A stretch of DNA of 11,942 nt from Geobacter sp. UBA698 (GTDB taxonomy: Bacteria > Desulfobacterota > Desulfuromonadia > Geobacterales > Pseudopelobacteraceae). The position numbers and the translations under genes are program-made. The DNA is taken from the NCBI GenBank assembly GCA_002298925.1, contig DBMM01000020.1, positions 18,381 to 30,322 of the forward strand, in the 5' to 3' direction. The notes beneath the pieces were generated by a model. It saw only the letters and a list, made by a program, of their open reading frames with translations, was not told the DNA's origin and did not search any database. Positions 1 to 6,192 of the stretch are shown here, piece after piece (the first letter of the stretch is position 1; every line of letters starts with the position of its first letter).

Positions 1-1
1 G

Positions 2-925
2 GTGAAACGTGGGCAACTCCTCGCTAAACTGGAAAATGACGACTTCCGCCATCAGGAACAGCAGTCCGAGGCTGGAGTGAGCCGTTCAGCGGCTTCCTTG
101 AATGTCGAACAGGCCAATCTCCAAAAGGCCAAGTCAAATCTGACCCTGGCGGAAAAAAATGCCCAGCGCTTCAAGATATTATCCGAGAAGAACTTGGTCT
201 CCCGATTGGAGGCTGAACAGTATGATACTGCCTGCCAGGTTGCCAGAGCAGAAGTTACCCGCTGTAAAGCAGCCATGGAAGCGGTTCGCATGGAACAACG
301 AGCCAACAGTGCCGGTCTTGGTTTTGCCAGGAGCAAGGTGGCAGATACGGTCATCTACGCTCCCCAGGACGGGATCATCATCACCCGTGATCTGGAAAAA
401 GGCGCCACGGTCTCGCCGGGAATGTCGGTCTTCACTCTGGCCGATCCCCGAACCGTCTGGGTCAAGGCCAACGTGGATGAAGCCCTGATGCATGGGGTGG
501 AGGTCGGCAAGAAGGCCATCATCACCCTGCGCTCCTCCGCAGGCGAACAGCTGCCCGGCCACGTGGCCCGCCTGGGGCGCCAGAGCGACCGGGTGACCGA
601 AGAGCTGGAAGTGGATGTGGCCTTCGACGAGCCGCTTAAAAACTTGCGTCTTGGGGAACAGTCCGATCTGTACATTATCACCGGGATAAAAAAACATGCC
701 CTGACTCTCCCTGCTGCCGCCATTCTGTCTAAAGACAAGAAAAACGGTGTATGGGTAGTGGCAGACGGGAAGCTTGGCTTCAAGGAGGTAACCGTCGGCA
801 TCGCTGACCGTAGTAACGTTACCGAAATCGTCACTGGTCTCAATGCTGGCGATCGGGTCGCCTTGGCATCACCCCCGGAGATGGCAAAATTCAGAGAAGG
901 CATGAAGGTCAGGGCGATCAAATGA
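2..925 (+). CDS. HlyD/MacA-like periplasmic adaptor of an ABC exporter (5' truncated by window edge)
   Basis: The reading frame is open through the left edge, so the N-terminus (signal or anchor segment and first lipoyl half) is missing; the GTG at position 2 is not a credible start. The visible 307 residues begin with the lipoyl-type GQLLAKLENDDF segment. A long Ala/Glu/Lys-rich helical hairpin follows at about residues 18-105, then the second lipoyl half (APQDGIIITRDLEKGATVSPG, about 119-139), a beta-barrel domain and a membrane-proximal C-terminal domain. This order is typical of adaptors that link an inner-membrane transporter to a TolC-like outer-membrane channel. The stop overlaps the next gene's start (ATGA), indicating translational coupling to the permease. 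The family is clear; the exported substrate cannot be told from sequence. Confidence 0.9.
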   Translation: MKRGQLLAKLENDDFRHQEQQSEAGVSRSAASLNVEQANLQKAKSNLTLAEKNAQRFKILSEKNLVSRLEAEQYDTACQVARAEVTRCKAAMEAVRMEQRANSAGLGFARSKVADTVIYAPQDGIIITRDLEKGATVSPGMSVFTLADPRTVWVKANVDEALMHGVEVGKKAIITLRSSAGEQLPGHVARLGRQSDRVTEELEVDVAFDEPLKNLRLGEQSDLYIITGIKKHALTLPAAAILSKDKKNGVWVVADGKLGFKEVTVGIADRSNVTEIVTGLNAGDRVALASPPEMAKFREGMKVRAIK

Positions 926-2124
926 ATCTCGCCATTCGGGACATACACTATCACCGGGGAAGGTTCATTCTGACCACCATTGGCCTGGGACTGCTTCTGG
1001 GAGTAGTGATCAGCATGGGAGGGATTTATCGGGGGCTTTCAGCCGATGCCCTGGCTGTTCTGGAATCCACCAAGGCGGATATCTGGGTCGTGCAGCAGGA
1101 CACCAACGGGCCGTTCGCAGAGAGTTCGCGCATACCGGAGGATATCAAATACCGCATCAAAGCGGTGCCAGGCGTGGCGGAGGCATCACCGCTCTCCTTT
1201 CAGACCATCCAGATCGAGCGGCAGGGGAAACCGTTCCGCTTCTTCCTGATCGGCTATGACCTGAACGGTTTCGGCGGCCCGCCGGAGATCCTTGCCGGTC
1301 GCAACATCCGCCAAAAACATTATGAAATGGTAGTTGCCAAGGCTATGAAGATGGGGATCGGCGAGAAAATACATCTGGGGCTGCACGACTACACCGTCGT
1401 GGGGATTACGGGGAAGGTCGTCTCGTCCGGTGGCGATGCGGTGGCGTATGTTAGCCTTGCCGATGCCCAGGATATCCAGTTCAAGAAAGACAATGACGCC
1501 ATCAGGAACGACCGTGCCCGTATCGGTGCCAATCTGGCCGGAATCCAGACCCTGTCTCCCGCCCAGACGAAATACCTGCAGCGGAACATCGCCACGATCA
1601 CCGAATCGACCCATACGGTCAACACTGTTGTGGCCAGGCTGACACCGGGAGCAATTCTCCATGAAGTACAGGAGCGGATCGGCCGCTGGAATCATTTTCA
1701 CCCGATATCTGCGGAAGAGCAGATCAGGATCCTGACCAAGGGGATGATTGAGAAGGCACGCATGCAAATCGGGCTTTTCAGAGTCATCCTGCTGGTGATC
1801 TCGGCGGTCATCATTTCGTTGATCATCTATACCTCGACCATCGACAAGATCAAGGTAATCGCCACCCTGAAGCTGATCGGCGCACAGAATCGCGTGATCA
1901 TCGGCATGATTCTCCAGCAGTCGCTCCTGATGGGGGTGATCGCCTACATTATCGGCTACGGACTGATCCTACTCACCTACGAAAAATTCCCCCGGCGGAT
2001 CGTTCTGGAGGCATTTGACCTGCAGGTGCTCTTTGTGATTGTCATCGTGATTAGTATGGGATCAAGTTTTGTGGGCATACGTAAGGCGTTGAAGGTTGAA
2101 CCGGCGGAGGCTCTGGGTGGATAA
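922..2124 (+). CDS. FtsX-like ABC transporter permease (MacB/DevC type)
   Basis: A 400-residue inner-membrane permease. One membrane helix lies at about residues 14-35, followed by a large periplasmic domain (about 36-283) and three C-terminal helices at about 284-305, 326-352 and 366-385. The cytoplasmic loop after helix 2 contains KVIATLKLIGAQNR, the typical coupling segment of FtsX/MacB permeases, and the C-terminus ends in the usual KVEPAEALGG. In DevC/MacB-type systems the permease pairs with a separate or fused ATPase and a HlyD-like adaptor, and both partners flank it here. The ATG start overlaps the adaptor stop by 4 bases. The ATPase ATG lies 4 bases after the stop of this gene. Such mechanotransmission systems export lipids, peptides or small toxic compounds; which one applies here is unknown. 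Confidence 0.92.
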   Translation: MNLAIRDIHYHRGRFILTTIGLGLLLGVVISMGGIYRGLSADALAVLESTKADIWVVQQDTNGPFAESSRIPEDIKYRIKAVPGVAEASPLSFQTIQIERQGKPFRFFLIGYDLNGFGGPPEILAGRNIRQKHYEMVVAKAMKMGIGEKIHLGLHDYTVVGITGKVVSSGGDAVAYVSLADAQDIQFKKDNDAIRNDRARIGANLAGIQTLSPAQTKYLQRNIATITESTHTVNTVVARLTPGAILHEVQERIGRWNHFHPISAEEQIRILTKGMIEKARMQIGLFRVILLVISAVIISLIIYTSTIDKIKVIATLKLIGAQNRVIIGMILQQSLLMGVIAYIIGYGLILLTYEKFPRRIVLEAFDLQVLFVIVIVISMGSSFVGIRKALKVEPAEALGG

Positions 2125-2128
2125 GACC

Positions 2129-2809
2129 ATGTATGCAATAGAAGTGGAAAAGCTGACAAAAATCTATGGAAAAGGCGAGACGGCAGTGACCGCCATTGCG
2201 GATGCCACGCTGCAGGTAAAGCCGGGGGAACTTGTCGCACTCCTCGGCCCGTCGGGTTCAGGCAAGACCACGCTGCTCACCTCCATCGGCCTGATCAACG
2301 AACCGACCCACGGCAAGGTAGTCATTGACGGCGCCATGGTCGCCGATGAAGGATGGTTGCCGGGTCTGGACCTGAAGCGCTTGAGACGTGAAAAACTCGG
2401 GTTCATATTTCAGGCCCACAATCTCATTCCGTTTCTCACTGCTCTGGAAAACGTCATGATCGCCCTGGAAATTAACAACCTGTCGCGGTTCGAAGCCCGG
2501 GAGAGGGCGACGATTCTTCTTTCCTCCCTCAACCTCGGGCACCGGCTGGACAGCTATCCCAAGGCACTTTCCGGTGGTGAAGCCCAGCGGGTGGCCATTG
2601 CCAGGGCATTGGCAAATAAACCAAAGGTGATTCTGGCCGACGAACCGACCGCGGCACTCGACACCGAAAACGGGAAGAATGTCATGGCCTTGTTGAAATC
2701 GCTGGCAGTGGAAAACCAGTCAGCCGTCCTGGTTGTCACCCATGACCACCGCATGGTGGAGGGATTTGACAGGATTTTTCACGTCAGCGACGGCCGGTTG
2801 GTCGATTAA
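2129..2809 (+). CDS. ABC transporter ATP-binding protein (MacB/LolD/DevA-type ATPase)
   Basis: This 226-residue ATPase powers the adaptor/permease pair encoded just upstream. It has a Walker A motif (GPSGSGKTT, residues 40-48), Q-loop Gln95, ABC signature LSGGEAQ (147-153), Walker B VILADEP (167-173) followed by the D-loop, and switch His205. An insertion after Walker A (about 70-90, with LKRLRREKLGFIFQ) is typical of the LolD/MacB branch. The frame stays open to a TTG at 2096 inside the permease gene. The ATG at 2129 is preferred because it follows GG-rich sequence (GGAGG at 2106, GGTGG at 2116) and because the family begins with 'I.V..L.K.Y'. All catalytic motifs are intact. Last gene of the operon. 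Confidence 0.93.
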   Translation: MYAIEVEKLTKIYGKGETAVTAIADATLQVKPGELVALLGPSGSGKTTLLTSIGLINEPTHGKVVIDGAMVADEGWLPGLDLKRLRREKLGFIFQAHNLIPFLTALENVMIALEINNLSRFEARERATILLSSLNLGHRLDSYPKALSGGEAQRVAIARALANKPKVILADEPTAALDTENGKNVMALLKSLAVENQSAVLVVTHDHRMVEGFDRIFHVSDGRLVD

Positions 2810-3123
2810 CACCTCAACTCATCAGATTATTGGCATAAAACCTTATCGAAAGTGAGGTTCTTGTTGCACCTCATTGTTATATGAGTAGAGGGGCAACCAA
2901 TAGGCAGCTTTTATAAAATTAAATTCTGCAATGCAAACTTACATTGATCAATGAAGCCAAATAAATCATGGGAGCCCTGTTTACTTGCACCCCGGGCTAT
3001 TGCAAGTTCTTTTGGAGGCTTGCACAAGATATAAAGGTCAAGTTGCTGATTTCTCATTCAAGAGGAACTGAATCTACCTGTTCTGGATATCATTTATGAA
3101 AAGCTGACAAGGCATTTTCTTAA
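2810..3123. other. Non-coding convergent gap with two weak inverted repeats
   Basis: No credible gene lies between the convergent ATPase and cytochrome genes. Two hairpins are visible. TGAGGT (2853-2858) pairs with ACCTCA (2868-2873), extendable to 8 bp with one G-T pair. ACTTGCA (2983-2989) pairs with TGCAAGT (3001-3007) and is followed by TCTTTT. The second could be a weak terminator for the export operon; neither has a strong T-run. The region is AT-richer than the neighbouring genes. Confidence 0.5.
2983..3007 (+). terminator. Possible weak terminator hairpin after the export operon
   Basis: A perfect 7-bp inverted repeat (ACTTGCA / TGCAAGT) with an 11-base GC-rich loop, followed on the plus strand by a short TCTTTT tract. 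It lies 174 bases after the ATPase stop. The stem is AT-rich and the T-run is broken, so termination is only a possibility. Confidence 0.3.
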
Positions 3124-3561
3124 TCAGTCACGAAACTTGGCGTGGCAGGCGGCGCATGCTTCCTCAACCTGCTTGAACGCAACCTTGGCGCCGGCAAAAT
3201 CACCCTTTTTCGCCAGATCTGCTGTTACTGTGGCCGCAGTGCCCAAATTGCCCGCCAGTTCCACGAACTTTTTCTGTTGCCTGACGTTCTTGTGCGGTTT
3301 CGATTTTTTCAGGTCGGGAAGGGCGGCGATAATAGCACCCGCTTCTGCCTCCGCTCCGGCGGCATCTCCCCGGTCAAGGGCAGCTTCCAGTTTGGTCGAT
3401 GCTACGGAAAACATCGGCATCATGGCGTGCAGCTTCTTCATCTGGGCAGCGCCTGTCGCCGGTTTGCCATGCTTTTGTGTGCCGTGGGCAAACGCAGCTT
3501 CAGATAGGGATAACGCTCCCACCGCCAGACTCAAAATCACCATTGCAGTGCTGTTTTTCAT
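3124..3561 (-). CDS. Cytochrome c'-like exported monoheme protein
   Basis: A 145-residue exported protein with a signal peptide (about residues 1-25, cleavage near FA-H). The mature part is a mostly helical domain of about 120 residues ending in one c-type heme motif, CAACH (Cys136, Cys139, His140), followed by AKFRD. A single heme motif near the C-terminus of a four-helix protein, with an Arg a few residues later, is the pattern of the cytochrome c' family. Those are periplasmic, often five-coordinate hemes that bind NO or CO. The start is supported by a GGGGG ribosome-binding site about 6 bases upstream. Role here is inferred only: NO binding or detoxification, or electron transfer. It follows two other small exported proteins on the same strand but is separated from the nearer one by a terminator-like hairpin. 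Confidence 0.8.
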   Translation of the reverse strand: MKNSTAMVILSLAVGALSLSEAAFAHGTQKHGKPATGAAQMKKLHAMMPMFSVASTKLEAALDRGDAAGAEAEAGAIIAALPDLKKSKPHKNVRQQKKFVELAGNLGTAATVTADLAKKGDFAGAKVAFKQVEEACAACHAKFRD

Positions 3562-3605
3562 GATTCCCCCGCAATAATTTACTGTGCTGCTTTCAGCCCG
3601 GGCTC

Positions 3606-3652
3606 AAACTAAGGCGGGGAAGGCCATACCCTGACCCTCCCCGCTTTAGTTT
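3606..3652 (-). terminator. Strong hairpin between the Met/His-rich peptide gene and the cytochrome gene
   Basis: A 15-bp stem: 3606-3620 pairs with 3638-3652 with a single G-T wobble. The core is GCGGGGA/TCCCCGC, the loop is 17 bases and the outer ends are A/T-rich (AAACTAA / TTAGTTT). It sits 33 bases after the stop of the 96-residue gene and about 45 bases upstream of the cytochrome start. It probably ends the upstream transcript, though it could also act as an attenuator for the cytochrome gene. The tails on both strands are T-poor beyond the stem (TTTG on the minus strand, TTTT on the plus). Confidence 0.65.
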
Positions 3653-3685
3653 TACTGTGCCAGTGGCCGCCTCTGCTGCTCTTGA

Positions 3686-3976
3686 TTAGCGATGTTGCAA
3701 TCTCTCCAGTATTTCATTGGCTTCCTTCAGTTTGCCCTCCAGCTTTTTCAATTCGTCGGCGTTGTATTTTGTACTACCTTTTTTGATCTCGCCCTGAATA
3801 CGTGCAATTTTCTCCTGGATCGACTCAGCTTGAAGGGCACACCGTCTCGCGCATTCACTTGCATCCATGGTCATGCCTTCATGCATGTCCATCTTCATGT
3901 CGCCATGCTCGGCAGCAATAACCGGCAGAGCACTGAACAGCGTTACCGCCATCAATACCATCAATGTCTTTTTCAT
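3686..3976 (-). CDS. Small exported Met/His-rich coiled-coil protein, unknown function
   Basis: A 96-residue protein with a clear signal peptide (residues 1-21 or 22, ending VIAA). Next comes a short Met/His/Asp segment (EHGDMKMDMHEGMTMD), then a two-Cys motif (CARRC) and a strongly heptad-like, charged C-terminal helix (about 48-96). The Met/His stretch and Cys pair suggest binding of Cu(I)/Cu(II) or another soft metal in the periplasm, but this is inference. I do not recognise a named family. The start is set by GGAGG about 7 bases before the ATG. It lies between the YtkA-like gene (121 bases upstream) and the cytochrome gene, and ends before a strong hairpin. Confidence 0.75.
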   Translation of the reverse strand: MKKTLMVLMAVTLFSALPVIAAEHGDMKMDMHEGMTMDASECARRCALQAESIQEKIARIQGEIKKGSTKYNADELKKLEGKLKEANEILERLQHR

Positions 3977-4097
3977 AATAAACCTCCAGGTTAGATTTTG
4001 AGAATTTTGTCTCTGTTATCCAGATGGATGCCGACAAACCAGCTGATATTAGCAGCTGTCTCTGGCTGGCACCGGTAAGATCGATCCCCTTGTCACA

Positions 4098-4574
4098 TTA
4101 CTTGACAGTGTACCAGAATTTGGCGCTGCGTGTTTTGCCATCCTTCAAAACAAACTTGGACATCACGCCGTATTTGCCTTTTTTGGACAGATCGAAATCA
4201 GCCCCGAAATGCCCCTGCATCCCCATCAGATCCTTGACCTGTTCGCTTTTGTCGGGATTCTGGACTTTAACCTTGACCTCGCCTTCCGTCAATGCCTTGC
4301 CGCTTTTGGCATCCTTGAATTCGACCATGATGTGATGGGTTTCCTTCAGATCCTTGGGCATTTCCATGTTGGATGCCTTCATGTGCTCCTTCATGCTCAG
4401 GACCTTGAAGGTCGCCTTGACACCGTCCACCACTTCCTGGTGCGCTACCTGCCCCATTTCCATCATGGAATGATCGCCATGCCCCTTATCCATGGCGCCG
4501 TGATCCATCGCCAGTGCTGCCAGCGGGGCCGAGAGGGCCAGAACGGCTAGCGTCATTACGATCTTGTTTTTCAT
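4098..4574 (-). CDS. Exported His/Met-rich protein with YtkA-like domain
   Basis: A 158-residue protein. The frame is open to 4646, but the ATG at 4574 is chosen because AGGAG lies about 9 bases upstream and a proper signal peptide then begins (MKNKIVMTLAVLALSAPLAALA). After cleavage comes a His/Met/Asp-rich stretch (residues 23-45, e.g. MDHGAMDKGHGDHSMMEM). The C-terminal domain of about 105 residues has a YtkA-like pattern: HHIMVEFKDAKSGKAL, then GEVKVKVQNPDKS, then a GMQGHFGADFDL...GKYGV strand pair. YtkA-like domains are immunoglobulin-like beta-sandwiches in exported, often metal-related proteins. The Met/His segment suggests metal (copper) binding, which is inferred. A sigma-54-like promoter lies about 40 bases upstream. 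Confidence 0.8.
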   Translation of the reverse strand: MKNKIVMTLAVLALSAPLAALAMDHGAMDKGHGDHSMMEMGQVAHQEVVDGVKATFKVLSMKEHMKASNMEMPKDLKETHHIMVEFKDAKSGKALTEGEVKVKVQNPDKSEQVKDLMGMQGHFGADFDLSKKGKYGVMSKFVLKDGKTRSAKFWYTVK

Positions 4575-4623
4575 GTCTTTGTTCTCCTGTGGTTGGCTTG
4601 ATTTACAAATCTTATCTCTATAA

Positions 4624-4639
4624 AGCATAGGCCATGCCA
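4624..4639 (-). promoter_or_regulatory. Putative sigma-54 (-24/-12) promoter of the YtkA-like gene
   Basis: The minus strand reads TGGCAT-N5-ATGCT, with GG (4638-4637) and GC (4626-4625) exactly 10 bases apart. This compares with the consensus TGGCAC-N5-TTGCA/T. The predicted start of transcription is near 4613, giving a leader of about 39 bases that contains the ribosome-binding site. The GG-N10-GC core alone is common by chance; position and the full TGGCA match support it. Confidence 0.5.
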
Positions 4640-4769
4640 ACAGCATAACCCATCGATATTACAACATATTTATCAGCATACCCCTGGTCGGGATGAAGAA
4701 TATTCAACAGCGCCAGTAGCATATTCATCATTTCCGGCTAGTACCTTGTAACTTTTATTCTTTCGCAGC

Positions 4770-4845
4770 AAACCCCTCTAAATCTCCCCTTATCAGGGGA
4801 GACTTCAAGGCTTCCCCCCCTGACAAGGGGGGATTGAGGGGGTTG
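4770..4845. repeat. Double-hairpin palindromic repeat (REP/MITE-like)
   Basis: A C-rich left half (AACCCCTCTAAATCTCCCCT, 4771-4790) is the imperfect inverse of a G-rich right half (4825-4844). Two inner 7-bp hairpins lie between them: CTCCCCT-TATC-AGGGGAG (4784-4801) and CCCCCCT-GACA-AGGGGGG (4815-4832). The two inner hairpins are near inverse copies of each other, so the unit can fold as a cruciform or two-armed structure. It lies 3' of draG and upstream of the YtkA-like promoter. It looks like a dispersed palindromic element and may also act as a bidirectional terminator. Confidence 0.6.
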
Positions 4846-4925
4846 GTTTTAGATGTTCCACGGTTCCAGCAGCATATACGGGTTCCGGGTTCCGGGAGCA
4901 GGTATCGCCCGGCTCCACCCGGAGC

Positions 4926-5834
4926 CTATCGGTAAACCGCGCCGGCCGGGCTGGCCGACACCAGCTGTCGGGTGATGGCATCGATTTCGGAGATCACCTT
5001 TTTGTCCATCTTCTTCAGCCAGCGCTGGGGGATACTGTCCATACCGTAGTAGGCGCCCGCCAGCATGGCACAGATGGCGCCGGTCGTGTCGGCATCGCCC
5101 CCCTGATTGACGGTCCCCACCAGACACTCCTCAAAACTTTTACCCTTGAAAAACCAGTAAAACACGGTCTGCAGAGTATCAACCACATAACCGGTGGCCA
5201 ACCCGCGATAGGGGTCGAAAGAAAAGGTCGGAAAGCGCGTTATCAGCCCGTCCACCTCGCGGCGCAGCTGGTGCTTGGAAGCGCCGCAGATGGCCATGTG
5301 CAGCAGTTTGCCCAGGCAGATGCAGGCCGCGTCTGATACGGGATTGTTGTGGGTGATATGGGCCTGCTCCAGTGCATATTTTGTGAGCAGTTGCTCATCG
5401 GGCAGCGTGTAGAGTGCCACCGGCAGCATGCGCATGGCAGCACCGTTGCCTGCATCCCACTGGTTGGGTGGAGACTCCAGAGTGCCGTTCAGCAGATAGG
5501 CGCGAATCCCCTTGCGGCAGGTGTCGCCGCAGTCCACCGGTTTCGATTTAAGCCAATTTGCGAAGTTGCGGGCAATGGCCTCCACTGACCAGCTCTGCTG
5601 GCTGACAATGGCCCGGGCGATGCAGAGTGCCATTTCAGTGTCATCGGTGACCTGGCCCGGCTTCAGGCGCAGCCAGCCGGCGCCGATGATTTCGCGAAAG
5701 ATGCCGTACTTGGCCTTGATTTCAGTTGCAGTCATGAACTCCACGGTCGCACCGAGGGCGTCGCCGATGGCCATGCCGACAAAGGCGGCCCGGGCGCGGT
5801 CATTGATTTCTTCGAGGTTGTAGTTCTGGAACAT
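4926..5834 (-). CDS. draG: ADP-ribosyl-[dinitrogen reductase] glycohydrolase DraG
   Basis: This enzyme removes the inhibitory ADP-ribose from an Arg of nitrogenase iron protein (NifH), restoring activity when ammonium or darkness/energy stress ends. The 302-residue length suits DraG (about 290-300). The binuclear Mn-binding and catalytic motifs are all present: GDALGA (residues 24-29), TDDTEM (63-68, Asp64/Asp65), the GNGAAMR loop, an HITHNN segment, and NQGGDADTTGAI with Asp247 and Asp249. The frame extends to an ATG at 5855. The ATG at 5834 is preferred because AAGGAAG lies at ideal spacing before it, whereas the upstream ATG has no ribosome-binding site. Its partner transferase draT is not in the window. 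A sigma-54 promoter lies about 60 bases upstream, divergent from nifB. Confidence 0.9.
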   Translation of the reverse strand: MFQNYNLEEINDRARAAFVGMAIGDALGATVEFMTATEIKAKYGIFREIIGAGWLRLKPGQVTDDTEMALCIARAIVSQQSWSVEAIARNFANWLKSKPVDCGDTCRKGIRAYLLNGTLESPPNQWDAGNGAAMRMLPVALYTLPDEQLLTKYALEQAHITHNNPVSDAACICLGKLLHMAICGASKHQLRREVDGLITRFPTFSFDPYRGLATGYVVDTLQTVFYWFFKGKSFEECLVGTVNQGGDADTTGAICAMLAGAYYGMDSIPQRWLKKMDKKVISEIDAITRQLVSASPAGAVYR

Positions 5835-5893
5835 GGGAACTTCCTTCGGGCTCATTTAAAAGCAAGCGCTCAGATGAATACCGGAAAGCCCTC

Positions 5894-5909
5894 TGCAAAT
5901 AGCAATCCA
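5894..5909 (-). promoter_or_regulatory. Putative sigma-54 promoter of draG
   Basis: The minus strand reads TGGATT-N5-TTGCA: GG at 5908-5907, GC at 5896-5895, spacing exactly 10, with a perfect TTGCA -12 box. Predicted transcription start near 5883, about 49 bases before the chosen ATG. Confidence 0.6.
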
Positions 5910-5946
5910 TAACCCAGGGAGTCAAACTGCTCAATAATGAGGCAAT

Positions 5947-6008
5947 GGCAACGCTTGTGGTTGCCGGAGCGCCCCAAAAAAGAAGGTGCGGCAATGCGAT
6001 CTCCGCAC
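5947..6008. promoter_or_regulatory. Two palindromes between the divergent draG and nifB promoters
   Basis: GGCAAC (5947-5952) pairs with GTTGCC (5960-5965) across 7 bases. GTGCGG (5986-5991) pairs with CCGCAC (6003-6008) across 11 bases. They lie roughly 65-125 bases upstream of the predicted draG start and 80-140 upstream of the predicted nifB start, which is where sigma-54 activators bind. No NifA-type TGT-N10-ACA site was found, so a different activator (for example a GnfM-like protein) would be needed. Operator function is inference. Confidence 0.4.
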
Positions 6009-6063
6009 GCAACAACCTGTTATTTGGACATAAATCTCCGGCACGGTACTGATTTAGCAGCTC

Positions 6064-6079
6064 TGGCACGCTATATGCC
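6064..6079 (+). promoter_or_regulatory. Putative sigma-54 promoter of nifB
   Basis: TGGCAC-N5-ATGCC: GG at 6065-6066, GC at 6077-6078, spacing exactly 10, with a perfect TGGCAC -24 box. Predicted transcription start near 6090, giving a leader of about 100 bases that contains the terminator described separately. Confidence 0.7.
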
Positions 6080-6128
6080 TGTAGCCTGGTACATCGATAC
6101 AGCGCACAGCAGATACTTTTTCTACGAC

Positions 6129-6144
6129 CAGGCAATGGAGCCTG
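6129..6144 (+). promoter_or_regulatory. Antiterminator-like hairpin in the nifB leader (ANTAR-type hexaloop)
   Basis: CAGGC (6129-6133) and GCCTG (6140-6144) form a perfect 5-bp stem enclosing the six-base loop AATGGA, with A at loop position 1 and G at position 4. These are the two conserved loop bases of RNA hairpins bound by ANTAR-domain antiterminators. Its 3' strand is also the first half of the terminator stem, so the two folds exclude each other. ANTAR targets usually have two such hairpins; I could not find the first one between the predicted start and 6128. Assignment is therefore tentative. Confidence 0.45.
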
Positions 6145-6172
6145 CGGGGATGAATCCCCGCAGGCTTTTTTT
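6140..6172 (+). terminator. Intrinsic terminator / attenuator just upstream of nifB
   Basis: A perfect 11-bp GC-rich stem (GCCTGCGGGGA, 6140-6150, with its complement at 6155-6165), a 4-base loop TGAA and seven Ts (6166-6172). It lies downstream of the sigma-54 promoter and only 20 bases before the nifB ATG. It can only be a leader attenuator for nifB, since no gene ends upstream on this strand. Confidence 0.9.
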
Positions 6173-6192
6173 CATTCGAAAGGAGCTAAGCA

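Noticed and set aside
179..954. Two long antisense frames over the adaptor gene
   Set aside because: Low-complexity shadow translations opposite a clear HlyD-type adaptor.
1186..1767. 193-codon frame antisense to the permease gene
   Set aside because: No recognisable domain; the permease on the plus strand is clearly real.
3574..3600. Sigma-54-like GG-N10-GC upstream of the cytochrome c'-like gene
   Set aside because: Only the core spacing fits (no TGG, no TTGC), and the implied leader would be about 13 bases, too short to carry the ribosome-binding site comfortably.
5910..6064. NifA upstream activator sequence TGT-N10-ACA
   Set aside because: The only TGT candidates do not have ACA at the right distance (TGTTATTTGGACA has a 7-base spacer).
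6070..6085. GCTAT-ATGCCT-GTAGC hairpin as first ANTAR hexaloop of the nifB leader
   Set aside because: It has G at loop position 3, not 4, and it lies inside the sigma-54 promoter, upstream of the predicted transcription start, so it would not be in the RNA.
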